Source: Cinnamomum chago
Lineage: Eukaryota > Streptophyta > Magnoliopsida > Laurales > Lauraceae
Assembly: GCA_038049695.1 (NCBI GenBank)
Contig: CP142453.1
Span: 116,724,001-116,788,000 of the forward strand
Reading direction: 5' to 3'
Length of the DNA: 64,000 bases
A program made the translations under genes and the position numbers. The notes below the pieces were generated by a model, which was not told where the DNA came from, made no database searches, and saw only the letters and a program-made list of their open reading frames with translations. Positions within the stretch are counted from its first letter, which is position 1. The number at the start of each line of letters is the position of its first letter. Shown piece by piece: positions 23,122-32,380 of the stretch.

Positions 23122-24447
23122 TACCTTCTAAAGTAATTTTTTTTTTCACTTTCACTTTTGTAACTACTTGGGAGTTTATATGTTAATTATTGGATTCATT
23201 AGATTTTCATTTTACATGCAGTGAGGCTGACAGAGGACAACTAGTTGGTGCATTTGGCGTTGCAGGGTTCTTTTTTCTTTTTTATTCCTATCTTGCTGGT
23301 GCAACTTGAACTCTATTTGTGGTTGAACTTTGTTTGTGGCATTGCGGGGTTCTGTTATTTGAACAATCATGTACTCTATTTGAACTATGTTTGTGGTTGC
23401 TTAAAAATTCTCCAAACTTGATGATGTGATTGTACTCTATTTGAACTTTGTTTGTGGTTGACTAAAAATTCTCCAAGCTTGATGATGACCTTGGAAATCA
23501 GAAAACTTATGTTACAAGGTGGCTTTTCCTCTTCTTCTTCTTCACTTTTCTTTTTTATGAAGAACTTTGACAGGTCCAATGGCTAGTGTAGACTGTGAAT
23601 CATTGAAGTGTGCAGCCGTGCAGGTGAATGCTATACAGGTCCAGGACTGATGCAACCCATTTTTTTTGAGCTTTTGCTATAGAAGTATATACATGTTTCC
23701 TTTTTCGTTCTTAATAATGCTCCATAACAATGCTGGTGGTGGTGATGACGCATTGATCTGAGGTGGAATCTTTGAAGCACTATTGCATTGCACCTAATGT
23801 AATCTTAAAATCTCTTAATATCTGAACTTCCATGCAATATGCATTTAATCTTTTCTCTCACAATGTGCCAGTTCTCTCTAATGGGTATAATGGAGAGGAA
23901 ATGAAATTAGTGAAATCAACGCGAAAAAGATAGGTAATCCGTTTTTTTTTTTAATTGGTAGTTTGGTACAAGCCCTCTGTGTGTGTGTGTATTTAACTTG
24001 TTTCTAAACTTTGTTCCAGAACGACATGAACATCAAGGTGACTGCCACTTGTATATATATGAGTTCCTGTGATGTGTGCACATGCTAAGAGTGAAAATCT
24101 TCAATTTGGGAAGCCAATTGATGAGGTAATGTTGTAATGTGGTTTATAGTGTGACTCTTTAGGTCAGATTTTGAGTTAGAATTTGATGATGCTGATTTCT
24201 ATTGCCAGCACTATGCTTGATGTTATTGCTTTTTGAACTTACATGATATAGTCTTGAAACTTTTGCCTTGACTTTAGGGCCCCATTGGCCAGATTGCACC
24301 ATCCTCGTGAGGATAGTTGTCACCTGAATAAAGCTCATATTAAAAAAAAAAATCTATGTATGACCAGAGCCCAGCGGGCCTGTCCTAAGTCCAGCCCAAT
24401 AAGGGATCCATACCCTAAATCTGGGTTTGATACCTGGCATATTGGGC
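23122..24447. other. 3' region of the hAT transposase gene, no further gene recognised
   Basis: AT-rich. Contains loosely repeated TTTGAACTTTGTTTGTGG words at 23320-23460 and a short TG run near 23980. I recognise no coding domain here. The part next to the BUD31 exon may be captured intron. Confidence 0.4.
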
Positions 24448-24605
24448 CCATTGGATAGCCTGAATCCTCAGTTACTGGACTCGGGCTCAGTTGGTTGGGC
24501 TGGACCTGGGTCTATTTACATACACCCCATTGGATAGCCCGAATCCTCAATTACTGGATTCGGGCTCGGTTGGTTGGGCCAGACCTGGGTCTATATACAT
24601 ACACC
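24448..24605. repeat. Tandem duplication, period 79 bp
   Basis: CCATTGGATAGCC starts at 24448 and again at 24527. Both units run through a TTGGTTGGGC block and a TACATACACC end with about seven differences. Non-coding, inside the hAT upstream of the BUD31 fragment. Confidence 0.9.
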
Positions 24606-24981
24606 CCTGCTTGACTGAAAACAAAATCTTCTCTTACTAATTTTCTGTTATGTTCCCTTGGATGACTTTGGTTACTTCACCTAATGACTGTTGAATTAGG
24701 TCCATAAGGGGCTAATGAGGCCAAGAAGATAGCATTTTTTAAATGCATGGTTAAGTGGAAATAACAATAACAATACAAGATTTTGTTCAAATCTAAGATG
24801 GCTATTTCAATGTGTAGTTTAGTCTTAGTTTTGGCATCAACATCTAATACAGTGGGACCCATCTGGTAGACTGCTCAGATCGTGCACACGTACTAAATTG
24901 GCATGTGACTGTTTTTGTATGTTGTTGGACAACTTACTGATTCAAATCTCATTCTTAATCTTGTGTCTGATTGATTTGCAG

Positions 24982-25137
24982 CCTGGTTATGAAAGACTCT
25001 ACTGCCTAAGGTGCATGCAGCCCCGGGATCACAACTTTGCCACTACCTGCGTCTGCAGAGTCCCCAAACACCTGAGAGAAGAGAAGGTTATAGAGTGTGT
25101 TCATTGTGGCTGCAGGGGTTGTGCTAGTGGAGATTGA
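24982..25137 (+). pseudogene. BUD31: Captured last exon of BUD31/G10 splicing factor
   Basis: A single exon behind a clean acceptor (GATTTGCAG) encodes 51 residues to a TGA. These include [26 protein letters not shown] and the C-terminal [10 protein letters not shown], which is the conserved C terminus of plant BUD31/G10. BUD31 is a small nuclear zinc-binding protein of the spliceosome of about 145 residues. Nothing upstream encodes its first two thirds, so this is a fragment starting at the intron after a ...WKK segment. It remains open, but one Cys of the conserved LCCLRC motif is Tyr here. The exon and probably neighbouring intron and 3' UTR travel inside the hAT, on the same strand as the transposase. 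Whether it is transcribed, or spliced to the transposase transcript, is unknown. Confidence 0.88.
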
Positions 25138-25307
25138 AGCTGATCTGATCGTCGTGTTACTTGTCTCTTCTATCCATGTAAAACAACTATTCTGGATTAA
25201 GATACTTAACAGAAGTTATGGTCCAATGTCCATAACTCAGAAGGGTTCATTTTTCTGTTGGAAACTTGTCTAATATAATCTAGATTTTCGTGTGGAAAAG
25301 TAGCCTA

Positions 25308-25499
25308 CTGTAAGGTCCTTTCATCAGTCACAACAACAATCTCCTGTTTAGTTTTTGTAAGAGCTTCCTTCACTGAAAAAAGTTCATCTCACAGTACTAT
25401 TTAACTCGACTTTACCTCATCCAAATTTTGATTCAACGATGCCAGTGCTTCTGAGAATTCAGTTTGAATTCTTGAAACCTCTGATGTTAGTTCTTCAAC
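25308..25499 (-). pseudogene. Captured coding fragment of a coiled-coil protein
   Basis: On the minus strand one frame reads VEELTSEVSRIQTEFSEA, continues through SLNQNLDEV and, after two stops 12 bases apart, DELFSVKEALTKTKQEI and VVVTDERTLQ. The heptad-like spacing of Leu/Val/Ile with Glu/Lys is typical of a long coiled coil. It lies between the BUD31 fragment and the right subterminal repeats, opposite in strand to both. The parent gene is not identified; filament-like plant coiled-coil proteins are candidates. The TAA and TGA, plus loss of both ends, mark it as a dead fragment. Confidence 0.6.
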
Positions 25500-25726
25500 G
25501 GGGCGGGGCGGGGACGGGGCAACCCAATTCCGTCCCCGCCCCGCCCCGTTGATGTGGTTGCACCACATCGGGGCGGGGCCCCAGGGCATGTCGGGGCGGG
25601 GACGGGCCGGGTATTTAAGATACCCCGAAGTGCAGGGCGGGGCGGGGACGGGGCGTACCCCATGAGGTGCTGGGCGGGGACGGGGCAACCCAATTCCGTC
25701 CCCACCCCGCCCCGTTGCCATCCCTA
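25498..25726. repeat. Right GC-rich subterminal region and TIR of the hAT
   Basis: A hairpin-forming unit built from GGGGCGGGGACGG, CAACCCAATT and CCGTCCCCGCCCCG occurs at 25498-25547 and again at 25671-25718, with further GGGGCGGGG words between. The region ends in the 11-bp TIR. Confidence 0.88.
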
Positions 25727-25734
25727 TTCTTGAA

Positions 25735-27284
25735 GACGAGTGATTTCAGCACTGTCGTCTCCCGTAATGATCATATCGTCCACATAAAGGAGGAGTATTA
25801 TGCACATGTGTCTTCTTAATAAACAAGCTTGGATATGCACTTGCAGACGTAAAACCACAAAAATCAAGATATTGAGTGATCTTACCATACCAAGCATGTG
25901 GAGCTTGCTTGAGACCATATATAGCGTTCTTAAGTCGGCACACACGATCAAGGAATTCCTTAGAAATAAATCCATGTGGCTGTTCCATAAAGATATCACG
26001 ATCTAGCTCTCCATAAAGGAATGCATTCTTCACGTCTAATTGCCACAATTTCCAGCATTTGTAAGCAACCAATGAAATAATTGTTCGAATCGTCACCATT
26101 TTAACAATAGGACTGAAAGTCTTCTCGTAATCTACTCCATATTACTGAGAAAATCCACAAGCAACAAGACGAGCTTTATGCCTATCGATGGTGCCATCAG
26201 CCCTTTTCTTCAACTTGTAAACACACTTACAAGTAATTAAACGCCTTGCCTTTGGGTCAAGTTTAGTCTGATTACCTTTCAATACATGGACATAACAAAT
26301 GGAACCAAAAACTCGAAAATAACTCACATTGGGTTTGCAGTGGTATAGTAGTTCAAATGGAGATGATTCTGTCCCTGGCCATGGAGGTAAGCAATTGATG
26401 ACATGAGCATCGGATTCAATAGCTGCTGCCCATAGCTCCCTCGGAAGATTCTTTGCATGCAACCATGATAAGCACATGGCTGTTAGATGTGCCAACTTGT
26501 GCTCAGAAACTCCATTTTGTTGCGGAGTTTACGGACAAGTCATTTGATGCAAAATCCCATGCTCCCTGCAATATTCGAAGAATTGATCAGACATGTATTC
26601 CCCCCCATTATCGGTGCATAGACACTTTATAGGCAGCCCAAATTCTTGCTCCACCTGCTCCTTGAATTGAACAAATTTGGATAGAGCTTCACTTTTGTGT
26701 TTCAAGAAATACACCCAAGTGGACCGAGAAAAATCGTCCATCACATAATGAAGACCAGTGTAGCTAGGTGTTGTTGTTGGCCCCATAAGATCTGAATGGA
26801 CAAGCTGTAGAGCGAAAGAAGATCTATTTTTTTTAATTCGGGAAAGAAAGACGATGAGATTTTCCATATTGACAACCTGGACAAACCACATTGTGGTGAA
26901 TTTCCATAAAGAGAGGAACTCCATCAAGAAGTTTCTTTGTGGAGATTTTCTGTAGCAACTGATAGCCAACATGACCTAACCAAGCATGCCAAAGTGTCGC
27001 ACTTGCATTCTGACCTGTCTTTTCAACATATGCATCACTTGCAGACAATACATATAATGATTCTTTCCTTTTTCCAGCAAATAAGACATCAACCTCAATG
27101 TGCTTTAAATTTGAGAAACTGAAGCTAGATTCTTCTTTAGGCCTAGAACATGATAAACATATTTGAGAGAAATGCCTCCATCATTTGAATTGCTCTCCTT
27201 GATTTTGAAATACCCTTCTTTCACTACATAATGTAATGAATTATCATCTGTCACAATGGCCTTTTCCCACAATGTGGATGAACA
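25735..27284 (-). pseudogene. pol: Copia pol remnant: protease end, integrase, reverse transcriptase N-terminal half
   Basis: In element order: a GAG-pre-integrase zinc region (LWHAWLGHVGYQ, then CPGCQYGKSHR) near 26833-27048; an integrase core with HSDLMGP and TDNGGEY catalytic segments (26529-26800); the end of the integrase core (26142-26495); and reverse transcriptase from about 26230 to the hAT junction, including LDVKNAFLYGELD and YVDDMIITGDD. Damage: a frameshift near 26830-26970; an in-frame stop just before TPQQNG (26529-26531); a deletion joining an integrase DPKARR segment to reverse-transcriptase CKCVYKLKKRADGT; a stop after GFSQ (26142-26144); and a frameshift near 25800 just before YVDD. 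It ends at the hAT insertion. Non-functional. Confidence 0.9.
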
Positions 27285-28337
27285 TCAGAGCAAAGAAGCA
27301 TTTCTTGTCGCATGATGGGAGTAACCAGAATCAACGATCCATTCTTTATTATAGTCTATGAGAACAACAATATTTGTTGGTGCATTTGTCTGATCCACAT
27401 TTGCAGCTTGATCAATAGTTTCAATGGCTAAGCACTGCTCCCACTTTGGTTGTTCAATCTCACTGCTTTCATGAGCTGCATTTGCATCTTCTTCACTAAG
27501 ATTCACCCGACAATTAGATTGAATGTGACCAGGTTTCCCACAGCGATTGCAAATTACCTTCACTCGGCAATCACGCTTAAAATGTCCATGCTTTCCACAC
27601 CTGAAGCATGTTCTTGAAGTTCCCTTAGATTGACCTTCATCATTTGAAAGCACACTACCATCTACAATTTGCTTTTCATAATAGTTTCTTTTACTTTGAT
27701 CCTTGGAGTAAAGTACTTCCTCCACTTGCACAGAAGGCTTGTTATTGGTCATCTGATTCACCAAGGCTTCCTGATTTGAGAGCAAGTTCTCCAATTCAAT
27801 GATAGAGGGTTGTTTTGACCACCCTTGTATAGAGGAGATGAACGGCATGAATTCCTTCCGTAGTCCTCGAATGATATAACGACGTAACCGTGCCTCACTC
27901 ACAGGTTCAGTAGGATCCAGCTCTGAAATTTCAGCACACAAAGTTTTAACTTTCAGGAAATATTCTAGAATTGCAAGGTTACCTTGGATGATCCCGGCAA
28001 GATCATTTTTTAAGAACTGTAGCCGCATCGTGTTCTTTTGAGCAAACAATCTTTCGAGTGTCTCCCACACTTTCTTTGGTGATTGCTCATCACGAACATG
28101 CTCTATATACTCCTTACTAATAGAGGTTCGTAGAGCAAATAAAGCCTTGCCACACTTCACCTTCCACTTCCGACGTGACTCGACATTTTGTGGCGTGTCC
28201 TCTGAAATTATAGCTTCATCACCAGAGACGACATCCCACAAGTCTTGTCCTTGTAAGAAAGCTTCCATACAAAGCTTCCAATAGTTGTAGTTGTTACCAA
28301 CTAGCTTTTCTACAGCAACAGAATTTGCACCATTCAT
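27285..28337 (-). CDS. gag: Copia Gag with protease start
   Basis: Open from the ATG at 28337 (MNGANSVAVEKLVGNNYN), 350 residues. A UBN2-type Copia gag domain covers about residues 1-200 (NYNYWKLCMEAFL, then a KKVWETLERLFAQKN-like block). Two CCHC knuckles follow at about 245-285 (CFRCGKHGHFKRDC and CNRCGKPGHIQSNC), then the aspartic protease entry WIVDSGYSHHAT at about 333-344, where the usual Cys of DSGCSHH is Tyr. The frame stops soon after in the protease, so the polyprotein is broken there. I chose the internal ATG because the open frame upstream runs into the LTR. Confidence 0.88.
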   Translation of the reverse strand: MNGANSVAVEKLVGNNYNYWKLCMEAFLQGQDLWDVVSGDEAIISEDTPQNVESRRKWKVKCGKALFALRTSISKEYIEHVRDEQSPKKVWETLERLFAQKNTMRLQFLKNDLAGIIQGNLAILEYFLKVKTLCAEISELDPTEPVSEARLRRYIIRGLRKEFMPFISSIQGWSKQPSIIELENLLSNQEALVNQMTNNKPSVQVEEVLYSKDQSKRNYYEKQIVDGSVLSNDEGQSKGTSRTCFRCGKHGHFKRDCRVKVICNRCGKPGHIQSNCRVNLSEEDANAAHESSEIEQPKWEQCLAIETIDQAANVDQTNAPTNIVVLIDYNKEWIVDSGYSHHATRNASLL

Positions 28338-28371
28338 CTTCACGAGTACACGAATCAGCCCTTGGAACCGG

Positions 28372-28383
28372 GCTTTGATACCA
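28372..28383 (-). other. Primer binding site of the Copia element
   Basis: The minus strand reads TGGTATCAAAGC directly after the 5' LTR, one base from the TGGTATCAGAGC site complementary to initiator tRNA-Met that is standard in plant Copia elements. Confidence 0.85.
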
Positions 28384-28675
28384 TATAACAAATTTAGAGA
28401 CTGAAAAGCTGTCAAGTAATGATAGAGATGAAATGCAGAAACTAAAAATTTTATTTTCTCTGTAGATAACTGATTGAGAACAACTCTATTAATACTAAAA
28501 TATCTCCTAAATAATCTCAACAACATCAACGGCTTCAGAGATTATTCTTGCTATATAAAAGCAACGAAGTCCTAAATAAAAGGAAGACTGAAAAACAACT
28601 TAGACTTATTCAACAACCCTAATAACTAGGATCCACTAAAAGCAGTAAGCCAGTAAGTTGCACTAATTTTTTACA
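28384..28675 (-). repeat. 5' LTR of the Copia element
   Basis: 292 bp, matching 14751-15042 end to end with 12 substitutions and no indels that I could see. Adjacent to the primer binding site. Confidence 0.93.
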
Positions 28676-28680
28676 AAGGG

Positions 28681-29305
28681 GAGGGTTAGCTTGAATTTAA
28701 GAATGTGAATAAGGAAATGATCTGAAAGAGAGAACTCCATAGTCAATTCACACACAAATGTACAATGGACATGCCTCTTTGGTGGTTGTCTAATGTTTAT
28801 CTCATGAGCAAAAGATAGTAAAGTTTATTTACCATTGGATTTTGGTATCTTTTTTGGTACCTTTTGCTACATGAGGATGCGCACTTGGTTATCTGCTTAA
28901 TGCAAGATGGTAACATATCATTAATCGAAGGATATTAGAACCTTTATTACTTTTGCTTTTGCTATAAGAAACATGGATGAAAAAATAGGAAAGATGATGC
29001 AGAGCAGCTACCGTAGAGAATGGTTTGTGGTAGTGGATTCATGATCATGGTTGAAGACAGGAAGAGAGACAAAGGGGACTTTTATTTGGTAAGACAACGG
29101 GGACTTTTTTTTGGTAAAAAAAAAGATATTTCATTAAAAAAGCAAAGAAACAACGGGAGGGAGCAACAACAGGAGGGAACAACAGGAGGGAAAGGGGCCT
29201 TGAATACTTATAAAGGCCTAAGATGGCATAACAGTATAAAAAGATAGCATATTCAGGCAAAGATGAAGAAAAACAAGTTTTCCTTTTCTTTTTCTTTTTT
29301 TAACA
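28681..29305. other. Intergenic; possible retroposon tail
   Basis: No gene recognised. GGTAAAAAAAAAGATATTTC at about 29113-29132 resembles the antisense of a LINE-type tail, but no coding part accompanies it. Confidence 0.4.
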
Positions 29306-29625
29306 ACATTGGTGCCCTTATTGTGGAGAGTGACTCTTCTAATGCAATTGCTTGGATGTCTAATAGAAAGATCAACCCATGAAAATTTCAATTAAACTTT
29401 AATGAGATCCGGGTGTTGTCAACATCTTTCTCTGTGGTCTTCCGTCACAAACTACGATCGGCCAACTCTTTTGTCGATACTTTGGCTAAACAAGGAGTTG
29501 AGAGGGTGTGATTATGTAAATTTTGTTGGATAGGGTACAATTCTTTTGTACCTCCCTTTATTCTCTTTTTGTATTTGCTTTCTCTTTTAATGAAAGTTTT
29601 TATTACTGTTTCAAAAAATAAAATA
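29306..29625 (+). pseudogene. 5'-truncated LINE remnant with RNase H end
   Basis: The plus strand encodes the end of a plant LINE RNase H-like domain: VESDSSNAIAWMSNRKINP, a stop (TGA where Trp is expected), then a FRHKLRSANSFVDTLAKQGV segment and a stop at 29509-29511. A short 3' UTR and an A-rich tail (about 29613-29624) follow. Only the last few percent of an L1-type element remains. Confidence 0.75.
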
Positions 29626-30218
29626 GCATCGGAGTGTATATAATTTACTGGTGAAAAAGAAGATAAAGAGGACGACATACCTGTTTCTCAGATTCTCTCT
29701 TGGTTTGATCAATCTCTTGCTTGAGTTAAAATAGAAAGTGAATGACAATAAACCTTTGAAAAATCCCTAACAAATCTTTCTATACAGTGTAGCTAACTCA
29801 GGTAACTCGTGGGAATAGTCGACAAGTTTTTCTACAATGGTTCATGAAAAGTAAAAATAAGAAAATATACAACTCGGCTGCTTCATGAAAGTATCAAACT
29901 CGTCCGAGTCACTGAGTTGCACGAAAACCCGGACTACTCAGGTTGCATCATGTCTATTTTTATAGGTATATGAGAAGCCCCGTTTTTTTTTTTTTTTTTA
30001 CTCGGTTCCTTCTTAAAATACCGTGACTCGGCCGTGTTACGAGTTGACTTCCCCGAGTTTCACAACCTGTCTTGCTAATATTATCTCACACCTCCATTTT
30101 AGGCTGCCCTATCATTTGACGAGATTTGTTGGGGGTAAAAACATGCAATTATCTTTCGGCTCCTATTCTTTTATTGCTCGCCAACTCTCGTACATATAGA
30201 AGAAATGTGTAGTGCACT
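29626..30218. other. Intergenic, possible old non-autonomous element
   Basis: Contains ACTCGTCCGAGTCACTGAG and GTGACTCGGCCGTGTTACG words (about 29896-29914 and 30021-30039), loosely self-complementary and like text found at the ends of some plant non-autonomous DNA elements. No firm boundaries. Confidence 0.35.
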
Positions 30219-32313
30219 GTAACTTCCCTTGAGGGCTACTAGAATGGATTACTAGTTCTAAATTAACCAATTAATGCAGCGAAAATAAACCAATCAGGCA
30301 ATATAGAATTAGCTATCTACCAGTCACACACACAAAAAGGCAGACACAATATTTTGCGTGGAAACCCTATCCAGGGAGAAAAACCACGAACTAGAAATCA
30401 AGAGTTCACGAACAATTACAAGATATACTCACAAGCTCCTTTACCTCAGTCTGTACCTCGACTTAAGGACTGTAGTTATTCTTGCAAAGAACCCACTGAC
30501 ACAACATCCACCGTGCCTTGTTCTCCTTACTTGATCTCCTCGCACCTTGACGATCAAGATGATCAATCTTCTACAAGAAAAGTAGAAGCAGTAACAACCT
30601 TCTAGAGCAGCCCTTCATAATAGTCTCTCAATGGCTCTAGAGAATTAACTCTCTCTAAGATATCTCTGACTCAGATCAATGAGAGTTGTGTATGTCGGTA
30701 GGGTTGAGAGAAACACCCTATAAATAGCCCCAAATTCGTGCCTTAGACTTAGTGCACAAGTAGGACTCAAACAGGGAAAGATAGTCTCAAAGGGAAACTA
30801 ATTTGGATCAGAATAGAGATTTTCCCGTTTTCTACGCACCTGTTCGCTCGAGCGGACCCACCATCTGCTCGAGGCATGGTATCGGTCGATACCGGTTCAT
30901 ATCGGCCGATATGAACCAGTATCGGCCCATATCGATTTGATATTTTGGTGATTTATCGGTCTCGGTACCGCAGACCAAAATATCACCAAAATATCGGTCC
31001 ATTCGGCCAATATTTTGAAAATATCAGTTTAATTGATATATCGGCCGATATATCAGTCCATCTTGGTCAAAATATCGGCCAAGATGAAATAATGGAAAAA
31101 AAAATCCATAAATTTTTCATTTTTTTCCTCATTCTTCCTCTCCACTCATCTCCTTAGAGAAACCCCTCATCCTTAGCTCATTTTCTTGCATATTTCCAAC
31201 ACTATTTCTTGAAAAAAAATCATTTTATTTTGGTAAGAAAATCAACATACTCCCTTATTTAAACTATTATGTATTCTTTAACAATCCATACCGAATAAAT
31301 GATGATGATGATGATATCGAGCGTGGGCGACACTCCACTTGGAATTAGGCTGTCATGCTCATCAATCTCTATCTCTCTAGTCTCCCCTAATTTCAGGCAA
31401 ACCATAAACCTTTCGATGTCCAATGCTTTTTGATTGATTTATCTCACTATCATATTTCAGATTTTAATATTTTATCTTCATGGTCATGGATTTCACAACT
31501 TATTTTGATGATTGAGTTAGTATTAAATGATACTTGATATGTTATCTTTATTTTCTTATATTTTACACTAATAAATTGATCATGAATATCAATAATGGTT
31601 ACATTATATGAAATATTGGAGAAGACAACGAACTACGACACACACAGGACTCATAACTTAAGGTGGCCGAGATTTTGATTTATTATTATTACTAATGGAA
31701 AAAAAATATTGTTTTCCAACATTTTCTAATATTCTGGATTTTTTTGGATATTTTTGCGAATTTTTTTGGATTAAAAAAATTCACACCGCGACGACCGCGA
31801 CAGATCGATATCCGCGACCAATATCGATATCATATCAGTTTTTCAACCCGGCCGATACCGCGACCGAGACCGAGATTTTAAACCATGGCTCGAGGGGATG
31901 AGGTTCTGTCTTGACTTAAAAATCTTCTGTCAGTGCGCTTGGGCTATCTATGTTGCCTTCGCTCGAGCGGATGAGATGTTCGCTCGAGCGAACCCCATTC
32001 TGAATGATCCGAAAATTCAGCTCTATTTCTCCAGCTTTCTTCTTCTAATTCTTTTAAACTTTCTTCTTCTGAGTCCTTTGACTGAGATAAAGGAGCTTGT
32101 GAGTATATCTTGTAACTGTTTGTGAACTCTTGATTTCTAGTTCGTGGTTTTTCTCCCTGGATAGGGTTTCCATGCTAAATATTGTGTCTGTCTTCTTGTA
32201 TGTATGATTGGTAGATAGCTAGTTCTATATTGCCTGATTGGTTTATTTCCGCTGCATTAATTGGTTAATTTAAAACTAGTAATCCATTCTAGTAGCCCTC
32301 AAGGGAAGTTACA
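30219..32313. mobile_element. Long inverted-repeat (foldback) element, interrupted by a hAT-like insertion
   Basis: The left arm (30219-30450) begins TGTAACTTCCCTTGAGGGCT. The right arm (32081-32313) is its inverse complement over about 232 bp with few mismatches and ends in AAGGGAAGTTACA. Without the nested element the unit is about 1.07 kb and non-coding. Inside lie repeated TTCGCTCGAGCG words and a TATA-like CCCTATAAATAG at about 30718. I see no target duplication at the outer ends, so both a foldback/MULE-type element and two head-to-head LTR pieces remain possible. Confidence 0.75.
30875..31887. mobile_element. Non-autonomous hAT-like element, 1,013 bp
   Basis: The ends are CATGGT and ACCATG, directly flanked by an 8-bp duplication, GCTCGAGG (30867-30874 and 31888-31895). 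Subterminal regions are full of ATCGGCCGATAT-type palindromes on the left and CGACCGAGACCGAG-type words on the right. Open frames inside (30945-31157 and 31695-31901) show no transposase domain. The 8-bp duplication supports hAT ancestry, though the TIR is only 6 bp. Confidence 0.82.
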
Positions 32314-32380
32314 ATAAATTCAGCTCTGTTTCTCCAGCTTTCTTCTTCTAATTCTTTTAGACTTTCTTCTTCTGAGTCCT
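32016..32380. repeat. 64-bp direct repeat flanking the right inverted arm
   Basis: A 64-bp segment starting ATTCAGCTCTATTTCTCC lies at 32016-32079 and again, with two changes seen, at 32317-32380. The right arm of the inverted-repeat element lies between them. Confidence 0.85.

Larger units (their letters stand above)
15951..25726 (+). mobile_element. hAT DNA transposon, 9,776 bp, with captured host gene fragments
   Basis: The left end is TAGGGATGGCA and the right end is its exact inverse complement TGCCATCCCTA. The 8-bp TTCTTGAA lies immediately outside both ends (15943-15950 and 25727-25734), the size typical of hAT. It sits in the Copia reverse-transcriptase frame: the codons left and right of the duplication are contiguous in homologous elements, so both boundaries are exact. 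Inside are GC-rich subterminal repeats at both ends, about 3 kb of AT-rich sequence, a leader exon, a hAT transposase on the plus strand, a BUD31 exon, a coiled-coil fragment and duplicated blocks. It is long for a plant hAT, which the captured material and AT-rich filler explain. Confidence 0.95.
14751..28675 (-). mobile_element. Decayed Copia LTR retrotransposon with a nested hAT transposon
   Basis: Two 292-bp LTRs (14751-15042 and 28384-28675) start TGT and end TTATA on the minus strand. I count 12 differences (about 96% identity). The flanks AAGGA (14746-14750) and AAGGG (28676-28680) match at four of five bases, a mutated target duplication. On the minus strand the order is LTR, tRNA-iMet-type primer site, gag with CCHC knuckles, protease, integrase, reverse transcriptase, RNase H, polypurine tract, LTR. 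Integrase before reverse transcriptase defines Copia. Without the 9.8-kb hAT the element is about 4.1 kb, short for Copia, because of a deletion between integrase and reverse transcriptase. In-frame stops and frameshifts make it non-functional. Confidence 0.95.

Noticed and set aside
25401..25721. A single minus-strand gene spanning the right hAT end
   Set aside because: The first part is GC-rich subterminal repeat; only 25308-25499 looks like decayed coding sequence.
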